Below, piece by piece: positions 22,871 through 34,887 of a DNA stretch of 64,000 nt; the first letter of the stretch is position 1; each line of letters starts with the position of its first letter. A program made the translations under genes and the position numbers. Below the pieces are notes generated by a model. That model did no database searches. It saw only the letters and a program-made list of their open reading frames with translations, and was not told where the DNA came from. The stretch spans positions 2,852,001 through 2,916,000 of the forward strand of contig NZ_CP035103.1 in the NCBI RefSeq assembly GCF_006094695.1, in the 5' to 3' direction. The stretch is from Kocuria rosea (GTDB lineage: Bacteria > Actinomycetota > Actinomycetes > Actinomycetales > Micrococcaceae).

Positions 22871-24280
22871 TCAGAGGTTGGCCTTGCGCGGGGCGGGGGC
22901 CTTGCCGGCAGCGGTCTGGAACCGCGTGCGCGGGTCCCGCTCGTGGCGCAGCGTGGTGGTGTCCCGGCCGAACACGAAGTTCAGGGCCCACTCGGTGAAG
23001 ACGCGGGCCTTGCGGTCCACGGTGGGGATCGCGTAGCCGTGGTAGAGCCGGTGCATCGCCCACGCGGCGACGCCGGAGAACTCCAGGCCCTTCGCCGGCA
23101 GACCGGGGAGGCCCTTGATGCTGGCCACGCCCTTGTAGAGGCCGAGCCCGGCGACCGCGCCGAGGTTCTCGTGGTAGTAGTCCTCGAGCGGCTTGCCTGC
23201 GCGGGCGGCCATGATGTTCTTGGCCATCGTGTGCGCCTGGCGCACCGCGTGCTGGGCGTTGGGGACGCAGAACCCGCCGACTCCCCCACCGGTGAGGTCC
23301 GGGACGGCGGAGACGTCGCCGGCGGCCCAGGCGCCCTCGAGGGGCCCGTCGTCGCCGGTGATCCGCAGGTCGGCCCCGGCACGGACGCGGCCGCGCTCGT
23401 CGAGCGGGAAGTCCGTGCTCTTGACGAGCGGGTTCGCCTGCACCCCGGCGGTCCAGATCAGGGTGTCGGTGCCGAACTCGCCGGCCGGGGACTTGTCCTG
23501 CATGTTGACGAGCTTCAGGTGCTTGTCCACCGCGGAGGCGAGCGACGTGTTGAGCAGCACCTCGATGCCGCGGCTGCGCAGGTGCGCCACGACCTTCTCC
23601 GCGCGCTCCTCGGAGACCTCGGGCATGATCCGGCCCATGGCCTCGATGAGCACGAAGCGCAGGTCGGAGACCGTGAGCCGCTCGTTGCGCTCGACGGCGC
23701 TGCGGGCCATGTCCTCGATCTCGGCGATCGTCTCGGTGCCGGCGTAGCCGCCGCCGACCACCACGAAGGTCAGCGCCCGGCGCTTGGCCTCCTCGTCGGT
23801 GGTGAGGGAGGCGACCTCGATGCGCTCGAGCACCCAGTTGCGCACCGCCACGGCCTCCTCGATGGTCTTGAGGCCGATGCCGTTCTCGGCGAGGCCCTCG
23901 ATCGGGAAGGCGCGGGTCACGGAGCCGCCGGCGATGACGACCTCGTCGTAGGTCAGCTCGAAGGTCTCGCCCTCGTCGATGCCCTTGACGGTCGCGGTGC
24001 GGTTCGCGTGGTCGACGCCGAGCACGTGCCCGGTGACGATCTCGCAGTCCTTGAGGTGCTGCCGGTGGGGCACCACCGCGCTGCGGGCGGAGACGTTGCC
24101 GCCGGCCACCTCGGGCAGGAAGGGGAGGTACATCATGTACGGGTTGGGATCCACCACGGTCACGACTCCGCCGGAGTCCTTGATCCGCTTCTGCAGTTCC
24201 TGCGCCACGGTGAAGCCGACGTAGCCGCCGCCGACGATCAGAAGGCGCGGACGGTCCTTGGCCAGTTGAGTGAAAGACAT
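22871..24280 (-). CDS. ndh: Type II NADH dehydrogenase (NDH-2)
   Basis: 469 residues. It has two Rossmann motifs, the FAD site LLIVGGGYVGFTVAQEL near the N-terminus and the NADH site FVVVGGGYAGTETIAEIEDM near residue 170, plus the second FAD segment GAWAAGDVSAVP. NDH-2 passes electrons from NADH to menaquinone at the inner face of the membrane without pumping protons; the C-terminal segment with AWAMHRLYHGYAIP is the membrane anchor region. ATG 24280 has no ribosome site but TAGACT lies exactly seven bases upstream, so the mRNA is predicted to be leaderless. Confidence 0.92.
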   Translation of the reverse strand: MSFTQLAKDRPRLLIVGGGYVGFTVAQELQKRIKDSGGVVTVVDPNPYMMYLPFLPEVAGGNVSARSAVVPHRQHLKDCEIVTGHVLGVDHANRTATVKGIDEGETFELTYDEVVIAGGSVTRAFPIEGLAENGIGLKTIEEAVAVRNWVLERIEVASLTTDEEAKRRALTFVVVGGGYAGTETIAEIEDMARSAVERNERLTVSDLRFVLIEAMGRIMPEVSEERAEKVVAHLRSRGIEVLLNTSLASAVDKHLKLVNMQDKSPAGEFGTDTLIWTAGVQANPLVKSTDFPLDERGRVRAGADLRITGDDGPLEGAWAAGDVSAVPDLTGGGVGGFCVPNAQHAVRQAHTMAKNIMAARAGKPLEDYYHENLGAVAGLGLYKGVASIKGLPGLPAKGLEFSGVAAWAMHRLYHGYAIPTVDRKARVFTEWALNFVFGRDTTTLRHERDPRTRFQTAAGKAPAPRKANL

Positions 24281-24287
24281 GCCCCCG

Positions 24288-24293
24288 AGTCTA
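24288..24293 (-). promoter_or_regulatory. -10 box for leaderless ndh
   Basis: TAGACT on the minus strand with a seven-base gap to ATG 24280. Confidence 0.6.
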
Positions 24294-24355
24294 CTCAGAA
24301 CGCTGTCGATATCGGTTCTCGTCCGGGGCCTCCGCGCCGTGTTCCGGCGCACGCC

Positions 24356-25819
24356 TCAGGAACGGCCGCCCGGGTCCCCGTCCGGGTCGGCGGCCACGAT
24401 GCGGCGGATGTGCACCACGGCACCCGCCGTGAGGCCCAGCACGAGCAGCCCGAACCCGGCGAGCACCACGACGGGCAGCAGCCCGGTCTCGTCGATCGGG
24501 GCGACGGGCTCGGGCGGGGCGACCTCCGCCTCGACCTCCTCCGTGACGGGCGCCGAGCTCTCGGCCGGGCCCGCCGTGGGGGTCGCCGCGGCGCTGCGGC
24601 GGTGCACCCGCACCCACTGCTCCATGCTGCCGAGGGGACTGCGGTCGACCTCGGGGACGTCCTCCGTGAGCGCGGCCTCGACGTCCAGCACCCCGTACCC
24701 GTAGAGCGGGTCCTTGCCCGGCGAGCCGGTGTCCCGGGCGGTGGAGACGATGCGGTTGGCGATCTGGGCGGAGCTCATCTCCGGCCACTTCGCCTTGATC
24801 AGCGCGGCGGTGCCGGCCACCACCGGGGCGGACGCGGACGTCCCGGCCCACGAGGCGTAGCGGTCGCCGGGGATGGCGCCCACCATGTCCTCGGACGGGC
24901 CGGCCACGGCGATCGAGATCCCCTGCGAGGAGGACTCCCAGCTCGCCTCTCCCGTGCGGCCCACGCCGCCCACCGTCAGCACGCCGGGGATGGTGGCGGG
25001 GGCGCCGACCTGGACGAGCCCCGACCCCCGGTTGCCCGCGGAGGCGACGACGAGCACGTCCTTCTCCTCGGCGTAGAGGAAGGCCTCGTCCCAGCTCTCG
25101 GGCCACGAGGTGGCGTTGGAGCCCACCGACATGTTGATGACGTCCGCCCCGTTGTCCACGGCCCACCGGACGGCGTCCGGGAGCTGCTCGTCGACGCTGC
25201 GGACCTCCGGGCTCTCGTCGCCCAGCCAGGTGGACACGGCGAGCACCTCGGCGTCCGGGGCCACGCCCACGATGCCGGCGGGCCGGCCCGGGGCGTCGTC
25301 GTCCCGACCGCCCGGGGGCACGTGGCCGCGGCCCGCGGCCACGGACGCCACGAGGGTCCCGTGCTCGGGCTCGGTGCCGAGACCCTCCTGGCCGTCGGCG
25401 GAGCCGCCGCCCGAGACGTCGGTGCCGGCCACCACGGCGCCCTCCAGGTCCTGGTGCGAGCCGTCCACCCCGGTGTCGATGACGGCGATGCGCACGCCCT
25501 CCCCCGTGGACTCCGCCCAGGCCTCCCGCACGCCGTACTCGTCCAGCCAGTACTGCAGCGGACGGATCCCGTCCTCGGCGATGCGGGAGGTGTCCGGGGC
25601 GGGGGTGGCGCCGTCACCGGGTGGGGGTGCCACGCTGACGGGGTCCTCGAGCGGGATGCTGGGGGCGGGGCCGGGCTCCGGGGGCCGGGCCTGCGCCGGC
25701 CCCGCCCCGGGCAGGACCAGCGCGCCGGCGCCGACCACGGCCGAGGCCGCCCCCACCGCGCCCCACCGGGTGAGGGCGCGGTGGCGCGGGGGGCGGGGGC
25801 GGGGTGCGCTGGGAGACAT
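24356..25819 (-). CDS. Mycosin-like membrane-anchored subtilase (S8)
   Basis: 487 residues: signal peptide (about 1-44), Pro-rich linker, S8 domain with Asp in IAVIDTGVDGSHQDL, His in EHGTLVASVAAG and Ser in GTSASAPVVAG, then a linker, one helix (LLPVVVLAGFGLLVLGLTAG) and a short basic tail. This is the architecture of mycosins, which partner ESX/type VII secretion. No ESX genes are in the window, so the link is unproven. ATG 25819 has GGAAGGA close upstream. It is the last gene of the eno-side run on this strand. Confidence 0.85.
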   Translation of the reverse strand: MSPSAPRPRPPRHRALTRWGAVGAASAVVGAGALVLPGAGPAQARPPEPGPAPSIPLEDPVSVAPPPGDGATPAPDTSRIAEDGIRPLQYWLDEYGVREAWAESTGEGVRIAVIDTGVDGSHQDLEGAVVAGTDVSGGGSADGQEGLGTEPEHGTLVASVAAGRGHVPPGGRDDDAPGRPAGIVGVAPDAEVLAVSTWLGDESPEVRSVDEQLPDAVRWAVDNGADVINMSVGSNATSWPESWDEAFLYAEEKDVLVVASAGNRGSGLVQVGAPATIPGVLTVGGVGRTGEASWESSSQGISIAVAGPSEDMVGAIPGDRYASWAGTSASAPVVAGTAALIKAKWPEMSSAQIANRIVSTARDTGSPGKDPLYGYGVLDVEAALTEDVPEVDRSPLGSMEQWVRVHRRSAAATPTAGPAESSAPVTEEVEAEVAPPEPVAPIDETGLLPVVVLAGFGLLVLGLTAGAVVHIRRIVAADPDGDPGGRS

Positions 25820-25850
25820 GTGTCCTTCCGGGTCGGGGGGTCCGGGCGGG

Positions 25851-26801
25851 TCAGCCGACCTGGGACAGGGCGATCCCGTCCAAAATATCGTGCTCGCTCG
25901 CGATCGCCGAGTCCACCCGTCCACCGGTGGCGGCGCCCACCCGCTCGACGATCCGCCGCCACACGAGGGCGCCGCCGCCGATGACGTCGACACGGCCCTC
26001 GTGCATGTAGGGCAGCGCGGCGCGCTCCGCGCGGGTCATGGCCGTGAGCTCTCGGCACGCCTGCGCGATCCGCTCGGCGGGCAGCTCGGCGCCGTCGATG
26101 GCCGCGGGGTCGTAGGCGGACAGCCCGAGGGCGTGGGCCGTGACGGTCGTGATGGTGCCCGCGACGCCCACGAGGTGGGTGGCCTCCGCGAGGGGCACGG
26201 TCTGCAGGACCACGTCCACGGCGTGGTCGACGTCGCGCAGCACGGCCTCCTGCTGGGCGGCGGTGGGCGGGTTGGAGCCGAGGTGGCGCTCGGTCAGGCG
26301 GACGCAGCCGATGTCCACGCTGCGCTCCGCGCGCACCCCCTGGGCATTGCCCAGCACGAACTCGGTCGACCCGCCGCCGAGGTCGATCACCAGGACCCGG
26401 TCCTCCGGATCCGCGCCGCCCACGGCGGCCGCGGCGCCGCGGAAGGACAGCTCGGCCTCCTCGTCGCCGCTGATGACCTCGGGGGTCACGCCGAGGCGCT
26501 CGCGGATCCCGGCGAGGAAGACGTCCCGGTTGCCGGCGTCGCGGGTGGCGCTCGTGGCCACGAAGCGCAGCTGCTCCACCCCGTGCTCCGCCAGCAGCCG
26601 GGCGTACTCGTCCGTGGCCGCGAACGTGCGCTCGAGCGCCGCCTCTGCCAGCCACCCGGTGGCGTCCACGCCCTGGCCGAGCCGGACCACGCGCATCTCG
26701 CGCACCACGTCGTCGAGCACCGTGCGGCCCTGCTCCTCCCGGGTGTCGGCGATGAGCAGTCGGATGGAGTTCGTGCCGCAGTCGATGGCGCCTGTGCGCA
26801 T
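25851..26801 (-). CDS. Ppx/GppA phosphatase family protein (exopolyphosphatase)
   Basis: 316 residues of the ASKHA fold: phosphate-1 motif GAIDCGTNSIRLLIAD, VATSATRDAGNRD, EEAELSFRGA, and phosphate-2 motif VLVIDLGGGSTEFVLG. Members degrade polyphosphate or pppGpp. The length matches the short actinobacterial Ppx1/Ppx2 type lacking the HD extension. It lies downstream of DUF501 and the FtsB-like gene, a conserved order. GAGGA precedes ATG 26801. Confidence 0.88.
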   Translation of the reverse strand: MRTGAIDCGTNSIRLLIADTREEQGRTVLDDVVREMRVVRLGQGVDATGWLAEAALERTFAATDEYARLLAEHGVEQLRFVATSATRDAGNRDVFLAGIRERLGVTPEVISGDEEAELSFRGAAAAVGGADPEDRVLVIDLGGGSTEFVLGNAQGVRAERSVDIGCVRLTERHLGSNPPTAAQQEAVLRDVDHAVDVVLQTVPLAEATHLVGVAGTITTVTAHALGLSAYDPAAIDGAELPAERIAQACRELTAMTRAERAALPYMHEGRVDVIGGGALVWRRIVERVGAATGGRVDSAIASEHDILDGIALSQVG

Positions 26802-26836
26802 GGGGAGTCCTCGGGGGTGTCGGGGGCGGGTGGGTC

Positions 26837-27439
26837 TCAGGCCTCGCGCCAGGCGGGGTCGCAGTGGCAGGCGTCGGGGGTCCACCACTCGGCGATGGCG
26901 GTGAGGGTCTCGTCGCCGAGCGGGTTCACGCCGGGCCCGGCCGCGAGCGCGTGGCCGGCGAGCACGTGCAGGCACTTGACCCGCACGGGCATGCCGCCGG
27001 CGGAGATGCCCTCGATCTCGGGCACGGGTCCGGTGCCGGCCGCGGCACCGATCCGGGCACGCTCGGCGAGGTAGTCCTCGTGCGCGGCCCGGTGGGCTGC
27101 GGCCAGCGCCTCGTCCTCGGCGATGCGGTCCGTCATCGTGTACATCAGGCCGGCCGCCTCGAGCCGGGACACCGCCGCGGTGATCACGGGGTGGGCCAGG
27201 TAGAACACCGTGGGGAACGGGGTGCCGTTGGCCAGCCGCGGCGCGGTGGCCGCCACGAGCGGGTTCCCGCACGTGCACCGGGCCGGGATCTCGACGACGT
27301 CGCGCACGGGACGCCCGAGCTGCCGGGAGAGCACCTGGAGGTCCAGGGCCGTGGGCTCGACCGTCGCGGCCGTCACGCCGAGTCCCCGGGGTGCGGGGGC
27401 CGGCCGGTCGCCGGGCTCGTGTCCGTGCTGGGGGTTCAC
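26837..27439 (-). CDS. DUF501 protein
   Basis: 200 residues. Core LDLQVLSRQLGRPVRDVVEIPARCTCGNPLV has the CxC-type cysteines. Later comes PTVFYLAHPVITAAVSRLEAAG, then GISAGGMPVRVKCLHVLAGHALA and an ending with CHCDP. Conserved Cys/His suggest metal binding. GTG 27439 is chosen because GAGGAA lies four bases upstream; a GTG at 27376 would give a shorter form. The function is unknown, but it is consistently located between divIC/ftsB and ppx in actinobacteria. Confidence 0.82.
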   Translation of the reverse strand: MNPQHGHEPGDRPAPAPRGLGVTAATVEPTALDLQVLSRQLGRPVRDVVEIPARCTCGNPLVAATAPRLANGTPFPTVFYLAHPVITAAVSRLEAAGLMYTMTDRIAEDEALAAAHRAAHEDYLAERARIGAAAGTGPVPEIEGISAGGMPVRVKCLHVLAGHALAAGPGVNPLGDETLTAIAEWWTPDACHCDPAWREA

Positions 27440-27447
27440 GCCGTTCC

Positions 27448-28284
27448 TCACTCCGCGGCGCTGCCGCGGCTGTCCGTCGCCGCGTCCTGCGGCGCGCCGG
27501 CCCCGTCCGCCGGGGCGGCCGGGACGCTCTGCTCTGTCTGCTCTGCCTGCTCGGTGGTGCCGGGGTCCTGGCCCGCGCCGGGCTCGTCCGTGCTGCCCGG
27601 CTGTCCGGGGGCCGCGGGCTCGTCGGTGCCGCCCGGCTCGGCGGCGGTGTCCGCGTCCTCGGCGGTGTCCGCGTCCTCGCTGCCGGCCGGTTCCCCGTCG
27701 GCGTCCGCGTCCCCGGCGGCGTCCGTGTCCCCGGCGGCTCCCGTGCCCGCCGCGGGACGGGCGTCCTCGTAGGCGGAGGCCACCACGGACTGCCAGAGGG
27801 CGTCCACCCAGGCGGGCTTCTCGGCCTCGACCTGCGCCGCCGAGGAGTCCACCACGGCGCCGTCCATCTCCTCGGCGCCCACCACGAGGTAGGACCGCTC
27901 CCCCGGCATCACGTAGAGGAGCCGGTCCCGGGCCTGCTGCTTGACGTAGGTCTCGTCCGACCACTGGTCCACCTGGTCCTCCAGGGAGGCCTGCTGGGCC
28001 TCCATGGCGGCGATGGCGCGCTCGAGCTGGGCGATCTCCGCCCGCTGCTCGAGGAAGATCTTGGTGGTCGGCGCCGCCAGGAACACGATGAGCACGGCCA
28101 CGAGGGTGAGGATCAGGAACCGCCCGCTGAAGGTGCGGGCGGGGACCGGCGACCCCACGGCGCTGGACCCGCCGCCCGGCCCGTGGCCCGGGCCGCCGCC
28201 CGTCCCGCCGTCGCGCCCGCGGGTGCCCGGCGCGGCGTCGCGCCCGCCGAGCAGGCGGGTGGTGCGCGGGCGGGGAGCGGGCAT
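27448..28284 (-). CDS. FtsB/DivIC-like septum formation initiator
   Basis: 278 residues. A Gly/Arg-rich cytosolic segment is followed by one helix (about 54-73, FLILTLVAVLIVFLAAP) and an extracytoplasmic coiled coil (EQRAEIAQLERAIAAMEAQ), then DETYVKQQARDRLLYVMPGE, the family signature. These proteins bridge the divisome with FtsL and FtsQ. The last 110 or so residues are an acidic low-complexity tail with repeats, unusually long for the family. It precedes DUF501 and ppx and lies downstream of eno. Confidence 0.88.
   Translation of the reverse strand: MPAPRPRTTRLLGGRDAAPGTRGRDGGTGGGPGHGPGGGSSAVGSPVPARTFSGRFLILTLVAVLIVFLAAPTTKIFLEQRAEIAQLERAIAAMEAQQASLEDQVDQWSDETYVKQQARDRLLYVMPGERSYLVVGAEEMDGAVVDSSAAQVEAEKPAWVDALWQSVVASAYEDARPAAGTGAAGDTDAAGDADADGEPAGSEDADTAEDADTAAEPGGTDEPAAPGQPGSTDEPGAGQDPGTTEQAEQTEQSVPAAPADGAGAPQDAATDSRGSAAE
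27643..27678. repeat. Perfect 18-bp tandem duplication in the FtsB-like tail
   Basis: GGCGGTGTCCGCGTCCTC twice in a row, encoding EDADTA twice. In-frame, so copy-number change would only alter tail length. Confidence 0.85.
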
Positions 28285-28333
28285 GGCGACCTCACGGGGG
28301 AAGGGCGGGGACGGGGACCAGTGTAGCGCTCAC

Positions 28334-28368
28334 GGGGGGAGCGGCCGCCGGGAACGGCCGCTCCCCCC
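28334..28368 (-). terminator. Enolase terminator
   Basis: Fourteen perfect pairs (arm GGGGGGAGCGGCCG) with a seven-base loop, 41 bases past the eno stop on the minus strand and before the FtsB-like gene. Confidence 0.8.
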
Positions 28369-28408
28369 GCACGACGACGGACCGGCGGGGCCGGTCAGCC
28401 GCCGGTGG

Positions 28409-31733
<3,325 letters not shown>

Positions 31734-31765
31734 CACGGTCGGGACGGCCCCTGTCTCGGTCGGTC

Positions 31766-33448
31766 TCAGTAGTTCCAGTCCTGCAGGGCCTCGTTCATGT
31801 GCTGCGGGATGTGCGCCCCGGTGCGGGGGTACATGCGCAGCTCCTCGAGGTAGTTCTGCGCGGGCAGCCGGTCCTCGTAGCGCACGAAGGCCTCCTCGTC
31901 CGCGTAGTCGAAGGACACCTCCGGGGGGATGCCCGGCCGGAAGCGGAACATCATCGCCAGCGGGGCCCCGTTGCCCTCCACGTAGGACTCGTCCTTGAGC
32001 TCCTGCACGTGCAGCAGCTCCTCGGGGACGAGGTCGAAGGTGCGGCGCTGGTCCCAGAAGCCGTTCTTCCGCACGTGGGTCAGGGCGTCGTAGTAGGTGC
32101 CCAGGGCCCGCACCCGCACGAGCACGGTGGAGACGTCCATCGCCGTGCCGTCCTCGCCGAACAGGCGCCGCTGGGCGTCCGCGAGCCGGCGCAGGACGTC
32201 GACCTCCTTGAGCACGAGGTTGCCCTCGGCCAGCTTGTCCTGGGAGGGCCGGTCCTGGGCCCCCGCCGGGGCCCGGTAGGACGGGGAGACGTCGGTGGAG
32301 ACCGCGGTCTCCGGGGCGGAGGAGTCGTGGTCGTCCCCGGCGGCGGTGCCGGCGGCGGCCGCGGCGGCCGTCGCGGCCGCCGCCCCGGTGGGCGCGGCCG
32401 GCTCGACGTCCTCGTGCCACTCCTCGTGGTCGACGTGGTCGGGGACCTCGTGCTGGGCGGCGCCGTGGTCGGGGACGTCGTGGGCGGTGGCCTCCCGGTC
32501 GGCGGTGCGGTGCTCGTCCTGCTCCCGGCCGGCCGCGGGGGCCTCCGTGGCGGGAGCGGGCTCCGCCCCGGTGGTCGGCTCGGTGATCGGCTCGGCGGCC
32601 GGCTCAGCGCTCCGCGCGGAGACCGGGACGCCGGTCGGCTCGGAGACGGGGCCACGGGCGGCGCCGGCCGCGGAGGACCCGGCCCCACCGGCAGCGGCTC
32701 CCCCGGCAGCGGCGGCCGCCGCGGCGGCGGGGACTCCCCCGGCCGAGTGCTGCGCGGCCGGGCCCGTCGGCTCCGATGCGGCGGGACGGCGCTCGTCGTC
32801 GGACCGCTCCCCGGTGGGGCGCTCACCGGCGGGCCGGTCCTCGGCGGAGCTCGTCTCCGCAGTGGACCGCGTGCCCGCGGCAGCGGCGCCCGGCACGGGC
32901 CGCCCCGACCGCCAGGTGCGGACGTCCTCGCTGCCGTCGGCGAAGCCGTAGGTCGTCACCACGGGGCGGACCCCGTCCTGCTCCGGGCCCACCTCGATGC
33001 GGGCGTTCTGCCACGCGCCGCGGGGCGAGGACATGGCCTCGCTGTAGAGGTCGGCCACGGGGTCGAAGAGCGGTGAGTCCTGGTCCACGGTGCCGGACTC
33101 CACGGACGGGTCGGCGTCCCCCACGGACTGCTGGGTCTGGTGGGTCATGGTGTTGCCGCGCTGGACGAGCGTGAGCACGGCGCGGTCGGCCCCCCGGGAC
33201 GTCAGCCGGTCCACGAGGAAGGGCAGCGGTCCGCGGTCCGGCAGCGGCCGGACCTCCTCCGGGCCGTGCTCCTCGTGACCGTGCCCGTCCGGACCCCGGG
33301 AACCGGTGCCCCGGTCGCCGTCCCGGCCCGTTTCCCGGGTCCCGGTGTCGGGGCCGGCGGTCGGACCGGCCGGCTGCTCGGGCCGTCCGGTCTCGTGGCG
33401 CGGTGTGCTGTCCTCGGTGTTCTTCCGGAAAATGCCTCGCAGACCCAA
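31766..33448 (-). CDS. Unknown protein with long low-complexity linker (560 aa)
   Basis: TTG 33448 is preferred because it gives the compact N-terminus GLRGIFRKNTEDS and has GGAAGG and GGGTGG upstream; a GTG at 33478 is the alternative. Layout: charged Gly/His/Glu segment, a domain of about 110 residues (ALTLVQRGN-like to TYGFADGSEDVRTW), an Ala/Pro/Glu-rich linker of about 220 residues with poly-Ala, then a C-terminal domain of about 140 residues (VLKEVDVLRRLADAQRRLF to YLEELRMYPRTGAHIP). The last domain loosely resembles YezG/DUF600-type immunity proteins (APLAMMFRFRPGIPPEVSFDY). No signal or helix. Confidence 0.7.
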   Translation of the reverse strand: MGLRGIFRKNTEDSTPRHETGRPEQPAGPTAGPDTGTRETGRDGDRGTGSRGPDGHGHEEHGPEEVRPLPDRGPLPFLVDRLTSRGADRAVLTLVQRGNTMTHQTQQSVGDADPSVESGTVDQDSPLFDPVADLYSEAMSSPRGAWQNARIEVGPEQDGVRPVVTTYGFADGSEDVRTWRSGRPVPGAAAAGTRSTAETSSAEDRPAGERPTGERSDDERRPAASEPTGPAAQHSAGGVPAAAAAAAAGGAAAGGAGSSAAGAARGPVSEPTGVPVSARSAEPAAEPITEPTTGAEPAPATEAPAAGREQDEHRTADREATAHDVPDHGAAQHEVPDHVDHEEWHEDVEPAAPTGAAAATAAAAAAGTAAGDDHDSSAPETAVSTDVSPSYRAPAGAQDRPSQDKLAEGNLVLKEVDVLRRLADAQRRLFGEDGTAMDVSTVLVRVRALGTYYDALTHVRKNGFWDQRRTFDLVPEELLHVQELKDESYVEGNGAPLAMMFRFRPGIPPEVSFDYADEEAFVRYEDRLPAQNYLEELRMYPRTGAHIPQHMNEALQDWNY

Positions 33449-33513
33449 CTGGACCCACCCTTCCGAGCGTGTGCGCACGCCCTCGGTTCTCGTTTCGCGC
33501 TGGTTCTCTCCGC

Positions 33514-33519
33514 AGTATA
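33514..33519 (-). promoter_or_regulatory. -10 box for the 560-residue gene
   Basis: TATACT on the minus strand, about 65 bases before TTG 33448, between deoA and this gene. It suggests the add side is transcribed separately from deoA. Confidence 0.45.
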
Positions 33520-33561
33520 GGCGGGCCCGGCATCCGGCCCCGGCGCTTCAGCGGCCGGCGA

Positions 33562-34869
33562 TCACCGCACGGTCTCCAGGACCACGGCGCGGTCCGGCCG
33601 GGACGCCGGCGCCTCCGGGGCGATCACGGCGGCGCCCTCGAGGGCCTCCCGGGCCCGTGCGAAGCGCTCGGGGGTGTCGGTGAGCAGGGTCAGCAGCGGC
33701 TGCCCGGCCCGGACGGCGTCCCCGGGCTTGGCGTGCAGCAGCACGCCGGCGCCGGCCTGGACGGGGTCCTCGCGCCGGGCGCGGCCCGCCCCGAGGCGCC
33801 AGGAGGCCACCCCCACCCGGTGGGCGTCGAGCTCGGCGAGCACGCCGTCGGCCTCGGCCACCACGGTCTCGGACTCCCGGGCCCGCGGCAGCGGGGCGTC
33901 GGGGTCGCCGCCCTGGGCGGCCACCATGGCCCGCCACACGTCCATGGCCCGGCCGTCCCGCAGCGCCTCCGCCGGGTCGGCGTCCGGGACCCCGGACGCG
34001 GCGAGCATCTCGGCTGCGAGCGCCACGGTGAGCTCCACGACGTCGGCCGGGCCGCCGCCGGCGAGCACCTCGACGGACTCCTGGACCTCCACGGCGTTGC
34101 CGACCGCCAGGCCGAGGGGCGTGGACATGTCGGTGAGCAGGGCGGTGGTCGTGACCCCGGCGCCGGTGCCGAGGTCGACCATCGTGCGGGCCAGCTCGCG
34201 GGCGGAGGCCAGGTCCTTCATGAACGCCCCGGAGCCCACCTTGACGTCGAGCACGAGGGACTGGGTGCCCTCGGCGATCTTCTTGGACATGATGGAGGAC
34301 GCGATGAGCGGGATCGACTCGACCGTCCCGGTGACGTCCCGCAGCGCGTAGAGCCTCTTGTCCGCGGGCGCCAGGCCGGAGCCCGCGGCGCAGATCACCG
34401 CGCCCACGTCCCGCAGCTGGGCCAGCATCTCCTCGTTGGACAGGGCCGCCCGCCAGCCGGGGATGGACTCGAGCTTGTCCAGGGTGCCGCCGGTGTGGCC
34501 GAGGCCGCGCCCGGACAGCTGCGGGACGGCCACGCCGTACACGGCCACGAGCGGGGCCAGCGGCAGCGTGATCTTGTCCCCCACCCCGCCGGTCGAGTGC
34601 TTGTCCGCGGTGGCCGAGCGCGCCCCGGAGCGCACGAGCGCGGAGAAGTCCATCCGCTCGCCCGAGGCGATCATCGCCCGCGTCCAGGCCGCGATCTCGT
34701 CCCGGTCCATGCCCCGCAGGAAGATCGCCATGGCCAGGGCGCTCATCTGCTCCTCGGCCACGACACCGCGGGTATAGGCGTCCAGGACCCACGCGATCTG
34801 CCCGGGCGAGAGGGCACCGCCGTCGCGCTTGGTCCGGATGACGTCCACGGCGTCGAACTGCTCGGTCAT
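33562..34869 (-). CDS. deoA: Thymidine phosphorylase
   Basis: 435 residues. It phosphorolyses thymidine (and deoxyuridine) to base plus deoxyribose 1-phosphate. It has the helical domain with GGALSPGQIAWVLDAYTRG, the signature SGARSATADKHSTGGVGDK, the phosphate loop KITLPLAPLVA, and LDVKVGSGAFM. The length fits. The ATG has GAAAGGA upstream. It follows cdd by 18 bases, so cytidine deamination and pyrimidine phosphorolysis are produced together. Confidence 0.95.
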   Translation of the reverse strand: MTEQFDAVDVIRTKRDGGALSPGQIAWVLDAYTRGVVAEEQMSALAMAIFLRGMDRDEIAAWTRAMIASGERMDFSALVRSGARSATADKHSTGGVGDKITLPLAPLVAVYGVAVPQLSGRGLGHTGGTLDKLESIPGWRAALSNEEMLAQLRDVGAVICAAGSGLAPADKRLYALRDVTGTVESIPLIASSIMSKKIAEGTQSLVLDVKVGSGAFMKDLASARELARTMVDLGTGAGVTTTALLTDMSTPLGLAVGNAVEVQESVEVLAGGGPADVVELTVALAAEMLAASGVPDADPAEALRDGRAMDVWRAMVAAQGGDPDAPLPRARESETVVAEADGVLAELDAHRVGVASWRLGAGRARREDPVQAGAGVLLHAKPGDAVRAGQPLLTLLTDTPERFARAREALEGAAVIAPEAPASRPDRAVVLETVR

Positions 34870-34887
34870 GTGGGGTCCTTTCGGGGA

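Noticed and set aside
21911..25984. A long plus-strand frame across ndh and the mycosin-like gene
   Set aside because: It runs antisense through two well-supported genes and the tRNA and has no plausible product.
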